Positions 1 through 5,481 of a DNA stretch of 20,210 nucleotides are shown here, one piece after another (the first letter of the stretch is position 1; each line of letters opens with the position of its first letter). The stretch is from a virus. The DNA is taken from positions 1 through 20,210 of IMG/VR virus record IMGVR_UViG_3300035180_002584; one strand, given 5' to 3'. Position numbers and translations under genes: made by a program. The notes beneath the pieces were generated by a model. That model saw nothing but the letters and a program-made list of their open reading frames with translations. It had not been told where the DNA came from and searched no databases.

Positions 1-28
1 TGTCCATCCTCATCCCCACGGAGAACCC

Positions 29-166
29 ATGCACCCACACTTCGACTTAACCCGCTGGCTCCTGGGTATCGCTTGGACATGGGAGAAGGCAGACCGCGCC
101 CTATTCATCCACTTGGGACCGTTCTGCATTGGGTTCCATCACCACGACTACTTCACAGCCGATTGA
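29..166 (+). CDS. Hypothetical 45-residue protein
   Basis: This short reading frame starts at an ATG preceded by a purine-rich site (ACGGAGAA, 18-25) and ends at TGA 164-166. The product is rich in aromatic residues and His (WLLGIAWTWEK, then FHHHDY near the end). I recognise no family. It is supported as a gene by the correctly spaced ribosome-binding site, by the TGTCCATC motif at 1-8 that also precedes other genes of this block, and by the next gene following directly with its own site. It is too small for a domain call. Its place in a block with an anti-CBASS candidate makes a host-takeover role possible, but nothing in the sequence shows one. Confidence 0.55.
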   Translation: MHPHFDLTRWLLGIAWTWEKADRALFIHLGPFCIGFHHHDYFTAD

Positions 167-186
167 GGCTGTCCAGGAGCCCGACC

Positions 187-330
187 GTGAAAGTGAAATG
201 CGAGAACTGCGGGTGGAAGGGCGATTACACCGAACTGCTCCATGCCCCCAACCCATTCGACCCTGACGATGAACTGACCGGGTGCCCTAGTTGCAAGGAT
301 GTCAGTAGCGTCAAAACCTGCTGTGATTAG
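187..330 (+). CDS. Zinc-ribbon phage protein, N-terminal part ending at an internal TAG
   Basis: I chose the GTG at 187 because AGGAG (175-179) lies 7 bases upstream; an earlier in-frame ATG at 73 would overlap the previous gene and has a poor site. The 47-residue product begins VKVKCENCGW and has two CxxC pairs (CENC and CPSC), a rubredoxin-like zinc ribbon with the middle segment NPFDPDDELTG, and ends SSVKTCCD. The TAG at 328-330 is followed in the same frame by 28 codons that read like the natural continuation of this type of phage zinc protein (see the next entry). The gene is therefore probably either truncated by a nonsense change or read through. Function is unknown; small zinc ribbons of this kind are common in phage accessory regions. 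Confidence 0.6.
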   Translation: MKVKCENCGWKGDYTELLHAPNPFDPDDELTGCPSCKDVSSVKTCCD

Positions 331-417
331 CCGGGGTGCTGGGATTGGTGGTCCTGCGGGACACCCACGCCCGAAGGCTACCGAGGCACCTGCGGCAAGC
401 ACCGCCCCATCCACTGA
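331..417 (+). pseudogene. In-frame continuation of the zinc-ribbon gene beyond an amber codon
   Basis: After TAG 328-330 the same frame stays open for 28 codons to TGA 415-417. It reads PGCWDWWSCG, then GTPTPEGYRG and TCGKHRPIH. Cys, Trp and His density is high, and the pattern CDEPGCW...CGTPT.dGYR.TCGKH is, to my recollection, the normal end of this phage zinc-protein type. A single GAG to TAG change would account for the interruption. TGA 415-417 is followed by 3 bases and then TGTCCA, the same arrangement as after other genuine stops here (164-166, 833-835), which supports 417 as the original gene end. There is no good start codon or ribosome-binding site for this part alone. Confidence 0.55.
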
Positions 418-451
418 GCCTGTCCACATTCACCTTCATCGAAAGGACTTT

Positions 452-835
452 ATGAGTGACTTTTTCTGGACCACGACACCGGGCGAACACTGGACCCGGG
501 GAGGCTATGCCACCCGCGAAGATGCTCTAGCCTATGGGCGCAGTGAAGCTCCGGGAAAGACCATCCACACAGGCGTCCTGGCCCCCGCGAACATCCACGC
601 GATAATGCCGGACGGCGAGGATCTCATCGACCACATGCGGAATACGTCGAGCGACTATGGCGACGAGGACGGAGACTGGCTGGCCTATGTCTCGAAGGAT
701 GCGAAAGCTGACCTTGGCGAGCGCGTCCAGGCCGTCATCCTCAAATGGCTCGAAGAGGCGAACGAAATCCCGACCTTCGGCCTGATTGAGGCAATCCAGG
801 AACACGCCCCCGAGTCCACTCAGGCGCAAGCCTGA
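452..835 (+). CDS. Conserved phage hypothetical protein, 127 residues
   Basis: The start at ATG 452 is chosen because AAAGGA (442-447) is well spaced and TGTCCA stands at 421. The frame is open back to an ATG at 299, but that extension would overlap the zinc-ribbon gene and reads as low-complexity Pro/Ala. The product opens with FFWTTTPGEHWTRGGYATRE, followed by a region with GKTIHTGV, an acidic middle (DGEDLIDHM, then SDYGDEDGDW), a helix-like part (SKDAKADLGERVQAVIL) and a Gln-rich end. This architecture, with an N-terminal strand pair holding a GxTIHxG-like motif and then a DLIeHM acidic helix, resembles hypothetical proteins I recall from many phages. No enzymatic motif is visible and the role is unknown. 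Confidence 0.75.
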   Translation: MSDFFWTTTPGEHWTRGGYATREDALAYGRSEAPGKTIHTGVLAPANIHAIMPDGEDLIDHMRNTSSDYGDEDGDWLAYVSKDAKADLGERVQAVILKWLEEANEIPTFGLIEAIQEHAPESTQAQA

Positions 836-873
836 TCTTGTCCATCCTCCACCCCCATCCAAAGGAGCCTTCC

Positions 874-1101
874 ATGGCTTTCGACCTCGACCACATCTTC
901 AAGTATCACGCCCCCACCCCTGAGACCCTGGTGGCTTACATGGCGATCCGTGACGCAGCCAAGGTATTCGCCACGGTTCTGATCGAGAACACCCCCGAGG
1001 GTGCCGACCAAGCCGCCGCCCTGCGCCTCGTCCGTGAAGCCTCCATGACTGCCAATGCCGCCGTTGCCTTGGGTGGTCGGCTCAACACCGTGAAGGAGTA
1101 G
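874..1101 (+). CDS. acb2: Acb2-like anti-CBASS cyclic-nucleotide sponge
   Basis: The 75-residue product matches the short Acb2/Tad1 hairpin family (T4 Vs.4, Pseudomonas phage Acb2): IFKYHAPTPE at the N terminus, YMAIRDAAKVFA in the first helix, and the family signature ALRLVREASMTANAAVALGG at the end. Known members form hexamers that bind cyclic di- and trinucleotides made by host CBASS cyclases, so that the effector is not activated. Tyr11 and a basic residue at 26 (Arg; Lys in the studied Pseudomonas phage protein) sit where I recall the reported cyclic-dinucleotide-binding residues. Start: ATG 874 has AAAGGAG at 861-867. It ends 2 bases before the next ATG, so the two genes are probably translationally coupled. 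The family call is strong; ligand range cannot be judged from sequence. Confidence 0.85.
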   Translation: MAFDLDHIFKYHAPTPETLVAYMAIRDAAKVFATVLIENTPEGADQAAALRLVREASMTANAAVALGGRLNTVKE

Positions 1102-1103
1102 CC

Positions 1104-1304
1104 ATGCAGGAAACCCGATACGAAGGGGAAACCGTCCAGCGTATCTTCCAAGGCAAAACCCAGGAAGAGATCGACCGCATGATGGACGGCGCTCTACGGC
1201 GTGGTGAAGAACTGGTGCGCCGGGTTCCACTAGATGGCCCCACCGTCCACGCACTCAACCGTCACGAACGCCGCAAGCAAGCCGCCCTCAACCGCCGCAA
1301 GTAG
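1104..1304 (+). CDS. Hypothetical 66-residue basic protein coupled to the Acb2-like gene
   Basis: The ATG lies 2 bases after the TAG of the Acb2-like gene, and AAGGAG at the end of that gene serves as its ribosome-binding site, so the two are expected to be co-translated. The product has a helical, charged middle (QEEIDRMMDGALRRGEELV) and a strongly basic tail, LNRHERRKQAALNRRK. Short phage proteins often end in an NRHERRK-type stretch, which may bind nucleic acid. I do not recognise a family with a known function. The tight coupling to an anti-CBASS candidate makes an accessory or anti-defence role possible, by context only. Confidence 0.7.
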   Translation: MQETRYEGETVQRIFQGKTQEEIDRMMDGALRRGEELVRRVPLDGPTVHALNRHERRKQAALNRRK

Positions 1305-1326
1305 CACCTGTCCATCTGGAGGAACC

Positions 1327-1671
1327 ATGAAAAATCGAAAGCATCTCCCCGGCTGCGAGTTCCCTTCCGATCCTCTCGGGACTTGTTCGGCGGAAGAACT
1401 TGACGCCGAAATAAATGCCATCCCCATTCGCATGACCCCTGAGGATCAAGACTGCTTTGTCGAGGCAATCCTTAACCCGCCACCCATTGCGCCAGCACTG
1501 ACCCGAGCATTTGAACGACACCAAGCTCTGGTTGGATCGCCGGTTATCCACGGAGAGAACTGCCCAAAGAAAGCTCACATCGTAACCGGGCACCTGCACG
1601 GTGAGGATGACGACTCTCCCTATCTTGTGGACGGCGTTTACTACTGTGGACGCTGCCACACCGCCCTTTAA
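1327..1671 (+). CDS. Hypothetical protein with a DUF1778-like toxin-binding stretch and a C-terminal zinc site
   Basis: ATG 1327 is preceded by GGAGGAA (1318-1324) and by TGTCCATC at 1309. The 114-residue product has two parts. Residues about 41-69 read QDCFVEAILNPPPIAPAL followed by TRAFERH, which strongly resembles the region of DUF1778 (TacA-type) antitoxins that wraps the GNAT toxin (F.eALlNPP.pn.aL..af..y). The ribbon-helix-helix DNA-binding part that normally precedes it is absent. The C-terminal part has C79, C107 and C110 with nearby His (HIVTGHLHG, then YYCGRCH), a probable zinc site. Base use is somewhat less GC-rich than the neighbours. It could act as a decoy antitoxin, or the resemblance could be a short coincidence; no toxin gene is adjacent. 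Confidence 0.7.
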   Translation: MKNRKHLPGCEFPSDPLGTCSAEELDAEINAIPIRMTPEDQDCFVEAILNPPPIAPALTRAFERHQALVGSPVIHGENCPKKAHIVTGHLHGEDDDSPYLVDGVYYCGRCHTAL

Positions 1672-1730
1672 CCGCGTATGTCCAAGAGCGGACGCTTAAC
1701 GCGAGCGCCCGCCTACACCTAGGAGCCTCC

Positions 1731-2645
1731 ATGGCCCGCACTAAGCACCGCAAGGACCACACCAAGGCCCTCGCCCACCGACGCCTCATGCAGGCCCTGG
1801 AGCGCCAGGAGCTGCCGCCCCACCCCGTCAAGGTCGGGAAGAACAAGTTCAAGGTCCTCGGCGACGGCCCGGGCAAGCCCACGACCCCCGAGGAGATCGC
1901 GGCCTTGCCGGAGATCCAGATCAACGGCACCTCGGGCCCTACCGCCCCTGGGGATGTCGTGTTCGTCCACGGCGCCGATGGCAGGCCCTTCTACGCCCGC
2001 GTCGGGGCCTCCAAGGAAATCCGGGGCAGGACCTCGAACTTCCTGGCCATCGACGACGCCTCTAACTACCCCAAGGCGTTCGTGGACGGTCAGGAGGTCC
2101 CCTCGAAGCCCACCGCCACGGGGCGCGTGATTCTCGACGAGGCCCCACCCAAGGGCTCCACGGTCGTGCTCAACACGGAAATCGACTACAAGCAGCTTGA
2201 GGAGCGCGTTGCCGCCCAGCTTTGCCTCCCCTTAGAGGCCCTTCAGGGCCGCCTGGAGGGTATGTCTATCACCCCCGAGCAGGAACGAAGTATCCGAGAG
2301 GGGAAGTTCGGGCGCTACTACTCCATGGGGTGCTCAACCTCAGAGGCCACCTGCTCAATCTGCGGAAAAACGGCGGCGGACGGGTGCGAGCATCTGGTTC
2401 GAGAGATCCAGGGCCTGGACCCCGCCCCCCTGCCGGGTATCTGCGGCCCCTTTGAAGGCACCGCCCGACTGGTTGCCCTCACCCCAAGGGCCAAAGACTT
2501 TCAAGAGAGCTGCGAGGCCCAGGGGGTCACCGCCAGGGCCCACCTGGAGCTGGGTTGGCACCGTGACGCCGATGGCAAGCCCGTCTTCGACGAGATCAGC
2601 CTCTGCCCAGGACCTGACCCCAACGGCCTCACCGACCTCAAATAG
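1731..2645 (+). CDS. Zinc-finger protein with SMGC/CSICG motif, possibly virion-related
   Basis: The 304-residue product starts at ATG 1731 with AGGAGCC at 1721-1727. The N terminus is basic (MARTKHRKDHTKALAHRR). Residues 198-221 hold YSMGC, then CSICGKTAADGCEH, giving ligands C208, C211, C219 and H221. A motif of this form, SMG...C.iCG......C.H, recurs in phage proteins I associate with head assembly or prohead-protease neighbourhoods, so a structural or maturation role is possible, but the rest of the protein does not let me decide. Residues 144-170 (TVVLNTEIDYKQLEERVAAQ) suggest a strand followed by a helix. The end is Pro/Gly-rich. The next gene, also a zinc-finger protein, follows after 48 bases with its own GGAGGT site. 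Confidence 0.8.
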   Translation: MARTKHRKDHTKALAHRRLMQALERQELPPHPVKVGKNKFKVLGDGPGKPTTPEEIAALPEIQINGTSGPTAPGDVVFVHGADGRPFYARVGASKEIRGRTSNFLAIDDASNYPKAFVDGQEVPSKPTATGRVILDEAPPKGSTVVLNTEIDYKQLEERVAAQLCLPLEALQGRLEGMSITPEQERSIREGKFGRYYSMGCSTSEATCSICGKTAADGCEHLVREIQGLDPAPLPGICGPFEGTARLVALTPRAKDFQESCEAQGVTARAHLELGWHRDADGKPVFDEISLCPGPDPNGLTDLK

Positions 2646-2693
2646 GGGTGCATCCCGGCCAGGGCCCGCCCTACTAGGTAGTGGAGGTAGTCC

Positions 2694-3656
2694 ATGTCCC
2701 TTGTGACCCATATCCTCGAAGCCCAGGCCGATGCCGAGCAGCAGCTCCAGGCCATCACCGAGAACACCACCGAGGCTTTCCCCCTGGAAGGCCATCCGAC
2801 CCTCACCCGCGTGGAGATCACCCGGGACCTCATCGCCTACCGCCTGTCCTTCTTCTCGGGTGACGACTTCGTCACCCCGGAGACCGTTTACCCCGAGGGG
2901 TTGGGTGAGGCTCTGCTGGTCTACCGCACGGACTCCGGCTTCAAGGACCTGCCCCTGGAGGGCGCCGCGACCATCCTGTCTGGCCTCTTCGAGGACATCC
3001 GGGACGCGAAGTTCCAGGCCCTGTTCGACGCTGCGCTGGAGCTGGGCTCCGATCAGAACGGGGGCATCTCCCTCTACAAGACCATGTGTGAACCCGGTTA
3101 CATCAACGCCGGTCAGGCGGACATCAAGGGCTTCCTCGTCGCCAACTGGAACCACGTGGACAAGGAGCTGATCGCCTGGATCGAGGAGGGTGGCGACTAC
3201 GACAGCGGCTACTGGTCCGACGAGTGGGACACCTGCGACGAGTGTGGTGGGCTGGTCCGGAATCAGGCCGACAGCTACTCCTGGAAGCGTTACGGCACCT
3301 GCGACGAGAACGGCACGGTCTGCGGCAACTGCTTGAAGAAGGACATCCCCGCCTACCTGGAGACCCTGGAGGGCAAGTCCGGCAAGGCCGTCACCCTCGA
3401 CGTGGACCCCGGCCAGCACGGCTACGTCCGGGTGAACCCTGAGGGCCGCCACGAAGGCTTCGAGTCCGGCTGGCACCCTGGCCAGGATGACGACCCGAAA
3501 GCCATGGCCAAGACCCTCAAGCTCAACGGGATCACCCGGTTCATATGGGTCATCACGGGGGTCGGCCAGTTCGACGTGCGCTTCACCCTCTACATACACG
3601 AAGAGATCAAGGACGAGCTGCCCCGCGTGCGGGAACTCCTCGGTATCAAAGCCTAA
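2694..3656 (+). CDS. Hypothetical zinc-finger protein, 320 residues
   Basis: ATG 2694 follows GTGGAGGT. The product is acidic. It has an N-terminal helical segment (THILEAQADAEQQLQAI), a mixed region ending around residue 165, then a four-Cys zinc finger: C181 and C184 (DTCDECGG), C210 and C213 (TVCGNCLKK), with a further Cys at 203. The C-terminal third (residues about 260-320) includes FIWVITGVGQFDVRFTLYI, a likely beta hairpin, then an acidic helix. I do not recognise the family, and no catalytic signature is evident. It is followed by a strong hairpin that may end the transcript or control the downstream hemerythrin-like gene. It could be a regulator, or a partner of the preceding zinc-finger protein. 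Confidence 0.8.
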   Translation: MSLVTHILEAQADAEQQLQAITENTTEAFPLEGHPTLTRVEITRDLIAYRLSFFSGDDFVTPETVYPEGLGEALLVYRTDSGFKDLPLEGAATILSGLFEDIRDAKFQALFDAALELGSDQNGGISLYKTMCEPGYINAGQADIKGFLVANWNHVDKELIAWIEEGGDYDSGYWSDEWDTCDECGGLVRNQADSYSWKRYGTCDENGTVCGNCLKKDIPAYLETLEGKSGKAVTLDVDPGQHGYVRVNPEGRHEGFESGWHPGQDDDPKAMAKTLKLNGITRFIWVITGVGQFDVRFTLYIHEEIKDELPRVRELLGIKA

Positions 3657-3672
3657 GGTTTTCAAGATAAAC

Positions 3673-3712
3673 TCCCCCACTCGCTACCCGATGCAGGGTA
3701 AAGAGTGGGGGA
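3673..3712 (+). promoter_or_regulatory. Nested hairpin covering the ribosome-binding site of the hemerythrin-like gene
   Basis: The outer stem pairs TCCCCCACTC (3673-3682) with GAGTGGGGGA (3703-3712), 10 base pairs with no mismatch. Inside it TACCC (3685-3689) pairs with GGGTA (3696-3700) around the loop GATGCA. The 3' outer arm contains GGGGGA (3707-3712), the only ribosome-binding candidate for ATG 3720. The folded form should therefore hide that site. There is no T-run after the hairpin, so it is not a standard intrinsic terminator, though a weak terminator for the 2694 gene cannot be excluded. Confidence 0.6.
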
Positions 3713-3719
3713 TCAGCTT

Positions 3720-4118
3720 ATGGGGGAGAACAAGGTGTGGACGGGGCACCTGGAGCTGGACGATCAGCACCTCATGCTGATCCAGTGCTTCAACATGGTG
3801 AAGCTCGGCATCGCCGGGAAGGAAGACCTGGACGTGGCCGTCTCCCTACTGCGGGACACCCTGGAGTTCCACCTAAACGCCGAGGGCTGGGTCCTCTGGA
3901 AGGTCCTGACCCCTGAGAAGGCCACCGCCCACCAAGCCATCCACGACGCTGCCACCAAAGTCATCCGGGAATACTGGCGGACGCCCGACCCCGGTCATGA
4001 CCGGCTCCAGCAGATCCTGGAGATGGTCTACAGCCACATGCACAGCCCCGAGGAGGAGGAGATGCTCGCCCTCGCCCGCGAGGCCGTCAAAACAGGCCAG
4101 CTCCTTCGGCATACTTGA
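3720..4118 (+). CDS. Hemerythrin-like di-iron protein
   Basis: The 132-residue product has the spacing of bacterial hemerythrins: H17 (LELDDQH), H51 and E55 (FHLNAEG), H71 and H75 (HQAIHD), H106 and E111 (HMHSPE). This is a complete set of di-iron ligands, with Glu in place of the usual bridging Asp in the last motif. Trp7 near the N terminus is also typical. Family members are four-helix bundles that bind O2 reversibly and act in O2 supply, sensing or protection against NO or peroxide. Start ATG 3720 is preferred over GTG 3705, which lies inside the hairpin stem. The last 32 bases overlap the convergent gene 4087-4578. Codon use matches the neighbours. In a phage this would be an auxiliary metabolic gene, or a redox or defence modulator; the precise role is unknown. 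Confidence 0.8.
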   Translation: MGENKVWTGHLELDDQHLMLIQCFNMVKLGIAGKEDLDVAVSLLRDTLEFHLNAEGWVLWKVLTPEKATAHQAIHDAATKVIREYWRTPDPGHDRLQQILEMVYSHMHSPEEEEMLALAREAVKTGQLLRHT

Positions 4119-4578
4119 ACGCCGACACGTGGTAGTTCCGGTGGTCGATCTGCTTCGAGTCCACCAGCTCGTGCAGTTGATCACCGTCGAGCTTCAAGAT
4201 GTCCTGGCCGCTCAGCTTGTCGAAAAGCCGCAGGTGGCCGATGTTGCCATCGTTGAAAACCTCAATACCTGTTCGGTCTAGGTTCATCGGCAGGTGCTCC
4301 TGGTCGATGTTCACTTCGAGATAACCCTTCGAGGGATCCGAGAAGTGCAGGACCAGGAGGTGGCCCTTCTCGCTGATCTTCGCGGGGAAGAGCTTCCCGT
4401 CCAGGACGAGCCCGCCGGACTTGGCGTCCAGGTTGACCGCGATCTCAACGTCCTCGGCTGTGAAGTTGTCCACCCCGTGCCAGACCGCGATGCGGTGCCC
4501 CTGCTCTTCGGCGGCGAGCGCCCACTTTCGCAGCTCGGAGTTGAAGATGTCGTTGGCTTCCGCGTCGGGGAAGAGCAT
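4087..4578 (-). CDS. Hypothetical 163-residue protein
   Basis: This minus-strand gene begins at ATG 4578-4576, only 3 bases after the TAG of the upstream gene (4582-5436), with GAGG just before it, so the two are very likely one operon. Its end overlaps the hemerythrin-like gene tail to tail by 32 bases. The product starts MLFPDAEANDIFNSELRKWA, has a segment HRIAVWHGVDNFTAEDVEIA, then mostly beta-like stretches (LLVLHFSDP, YLEVNID) and a C-terminal part with LRLFDKLSGQDILKLDGDQL. There are no Cys pairs, signal peptide or membrane segments. I do not recognise the family; its operon partner looks like a virion protein, so a structural or assembly role is a reasonable guess. Confidence 0.75.
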   Translation of the reverse strand: MLFPDAEANDIFNSELRKWALAAEEQGHRIAVWHGVDNFTAEDVEIAVNLDAKSGGLVLDGKLFPAKISEKGHLLVLHFSDPSKGYLEVNIDQEHLPMNLDRTGIEVFNDGNIGHLRLFDKLSGQDILKLDGDQLHELVDSKQIDHRNYHVSAFKYAEGAGLF

Positions 4579-4581
4579 GGG

Positions 4582-5436
4582 CTACCTCAAGAACTTCATC
4601 TGACGGAGGCCGACGGAGTGCGGGCGGTTGGCCGTCAGGGGCACCATCCACTCCTTGAACTCGGAGTTGTATTGCTCGCCCAGGCCCTGGTATTTGGAGG
4701 ACTTCTCCAGGTCGAGGCTGACACCGTTCAGGCTGTAGCCGAACTCGTCGGCGATCCACCGGGCGGCCTCAGCCGTCAGGCACTTCGCGGCGGCGCCCAG
4801 GGCGCACGCCTGCCCCCAGTTGTCGTCGGGGATGTTCTCGACCGTGTAGCTGTAGAGGGCCTTGGGATTCGCGGTGTTGATCTGGGCGATGCAGAGCTTG
4901 AGGAACCGGAGGATCGTCTGATCCGTCCAGATGTAGCCCACGCGGGTCGTGTAGCCCGCCACCGTCTTGGCCGCCGTGGGGGGCCGGAAGTGGTAGTTGC
5001 GGTCGGGGTTCGTGTCGGAGAGCAGCTCCCGGACGGACATGATGAGGTCGGCGACCTTCTGGGTCGTCTGGAGTTTCTGAGCCATGAGGACCGAGGGGGC
5101 CTCCAGGGAGTTCGTCCCGGGCTTGACCGCCAGGATGGAGAAGTCTTCGATGATCTGCACTTCCGGCTCGCCCGCCGTCTGTTGGAGATACCAGACGAGC
5201 TGATACTCCCCATCGGCCCAGGAGGTCGGCAGGGTCATCGCCACGTAGTAGAGCCCCACCTCCTGGAGCATCGGCTGGAGCTTGGGCTGGGAGATCAGGG
5301 AGGTGTTGCCGTCCCTGTCCTTGGCGAAGATCGTGTAGTTCAACGAGGCGGGGACCACGGGGCTGTTCGCCGAGTCCCGGACCATCAAGCTCAGGTCCCC
5401 GGGCGCAAGCGTCTTTCCGGCAGGCAGCACAACCAT
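4582..5436 (-). CDS. Probable virion structural protein, 284 residues
   Basis: The ATG at 5436-5434 follows GAAGGGG on the minus strand. The N-terminal half (residues about 1-110) looks like an immunoglobulin-type beta domain, with SLMVRDSANSPVVPASLNYT and a segment WADGEYQLVWYLQQ, as in many phage virion proteins. The C-terminal half is helical: YIWTDQTILRFLKLCIAQIN, then WIADEFGYSLNGVSLDLEKS and SKYQGLGEQYNSEF. The motif sYslnGVSLdlekSSKYq recurs in conserved structural proteins of large contractile-tailed phages as I remember them. No enzymatic motif is visible. It is the only likely virion gene on the minus strand here and is coupled to the unknown gene 4087-4578. The exact virion location is not determinable. 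Confidence 0.75.
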   Translation of the reverse strand: MVVLPAGKTLAPGDLSLMVRDSANSPVVPASLNYTIFAKDRDGNTSLISQPKLQPMLQEVGLYYVAMTLPTSWADGEYQLVWYLQQTAGEPEVQIIEDFSILAVKPGTNSLEAPSVLMAQKLQTTQKVADLIMSVRELLSDTNPDRNYHFRPPTAAKTVAGYTTRVGYIWTDQTILRFLKLCIAQINTANPKALYSYTVENIPDDNWGQACALGAAAKCLTAEAARWIADEFGYSLNGVSLDLEKSSKYQGLGEQYNSEFKEWMVPLTANRPHSVGLRQMKFLR

Positions 5437-5439
5437 GGA

Positions 5440-5481
5440 TTACCCCTTCACCACAAGAGTCTGGTAGTCCAAGGGTATCAC
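5440..5481 (-). CDS. Possible 13-codon leader peptide or remnant
   Basis: A GTG at 5481-5479 overlaps the stop of the preceding gene as GTGA and opens a 13-codon frame, VIPLDYQTLVVKG, that ends at TAA 5442-5440, three bases before ATG 5436. Its last codons contain the ribosome-binding site (AAGGGG) of the virion gene. It may be a coupling leader that carries ribosomes into the virion gene, or the remnant of a longer N terminus. Evidence is limited to the two tight junctions. Confidence 0.25.
   Translation of the reverse strand: MIPLDYQTLVVKG

Larger units (their letters stand above)
1..1684 (+). repeat. Dispersed TGTCCA motif in gene gaps
   Basis: The hexamer TGTCCA occurs at 1-6, 170-175, 421-426, 839-844, 1309-1314 and 1679-1684. 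Each copy lies in an intergenic gap, just upstream of a Shine-Dalgarno sequence and start codon, and all are on the coding strand. In four cases it begins 3 or 4 bases after the stop codon of the preceding gene (stops at 164-166, 415-417, 833-835 and 1302-1304). Three copies (1, 839, 1309) extend to TGTCCATC, and the first two to TGTCCATCCTC. The only gap in this block that lacks it is the 2-base gap before 1104. It could be a start-associated sequence, a recombination joint for gene shuffling, or a translation or transcription signal; the sequence alone does not decide. Confidence 0.6.

Noticed and set aside
187-417. Genome-wide TAG-to-Gln recoding
   Set aside because: Many genes in the window end with TAG at tight junctions to the next start (1101, 1304, 2645, 10355, 11987, 13570, 4582), so TAG acts as a normal stop.
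299-451. N-terminal extension of the 127-residue gene to ATG 299
   Set aside because: It has no spaced ribosome-binding site, overlaps the Cys-rich frame, and is Pro/Ala-rich shadow sequence; ATG 452 has AAAGGA and the upstream TGTCCA motif.
2355-3680. Minus-strand open frame of 441 codons
   Set aside because: It is antisense to two genes with good ribosome-binding sites and zinc motifs, and its product is low-complexity Val/Gly/Leu.
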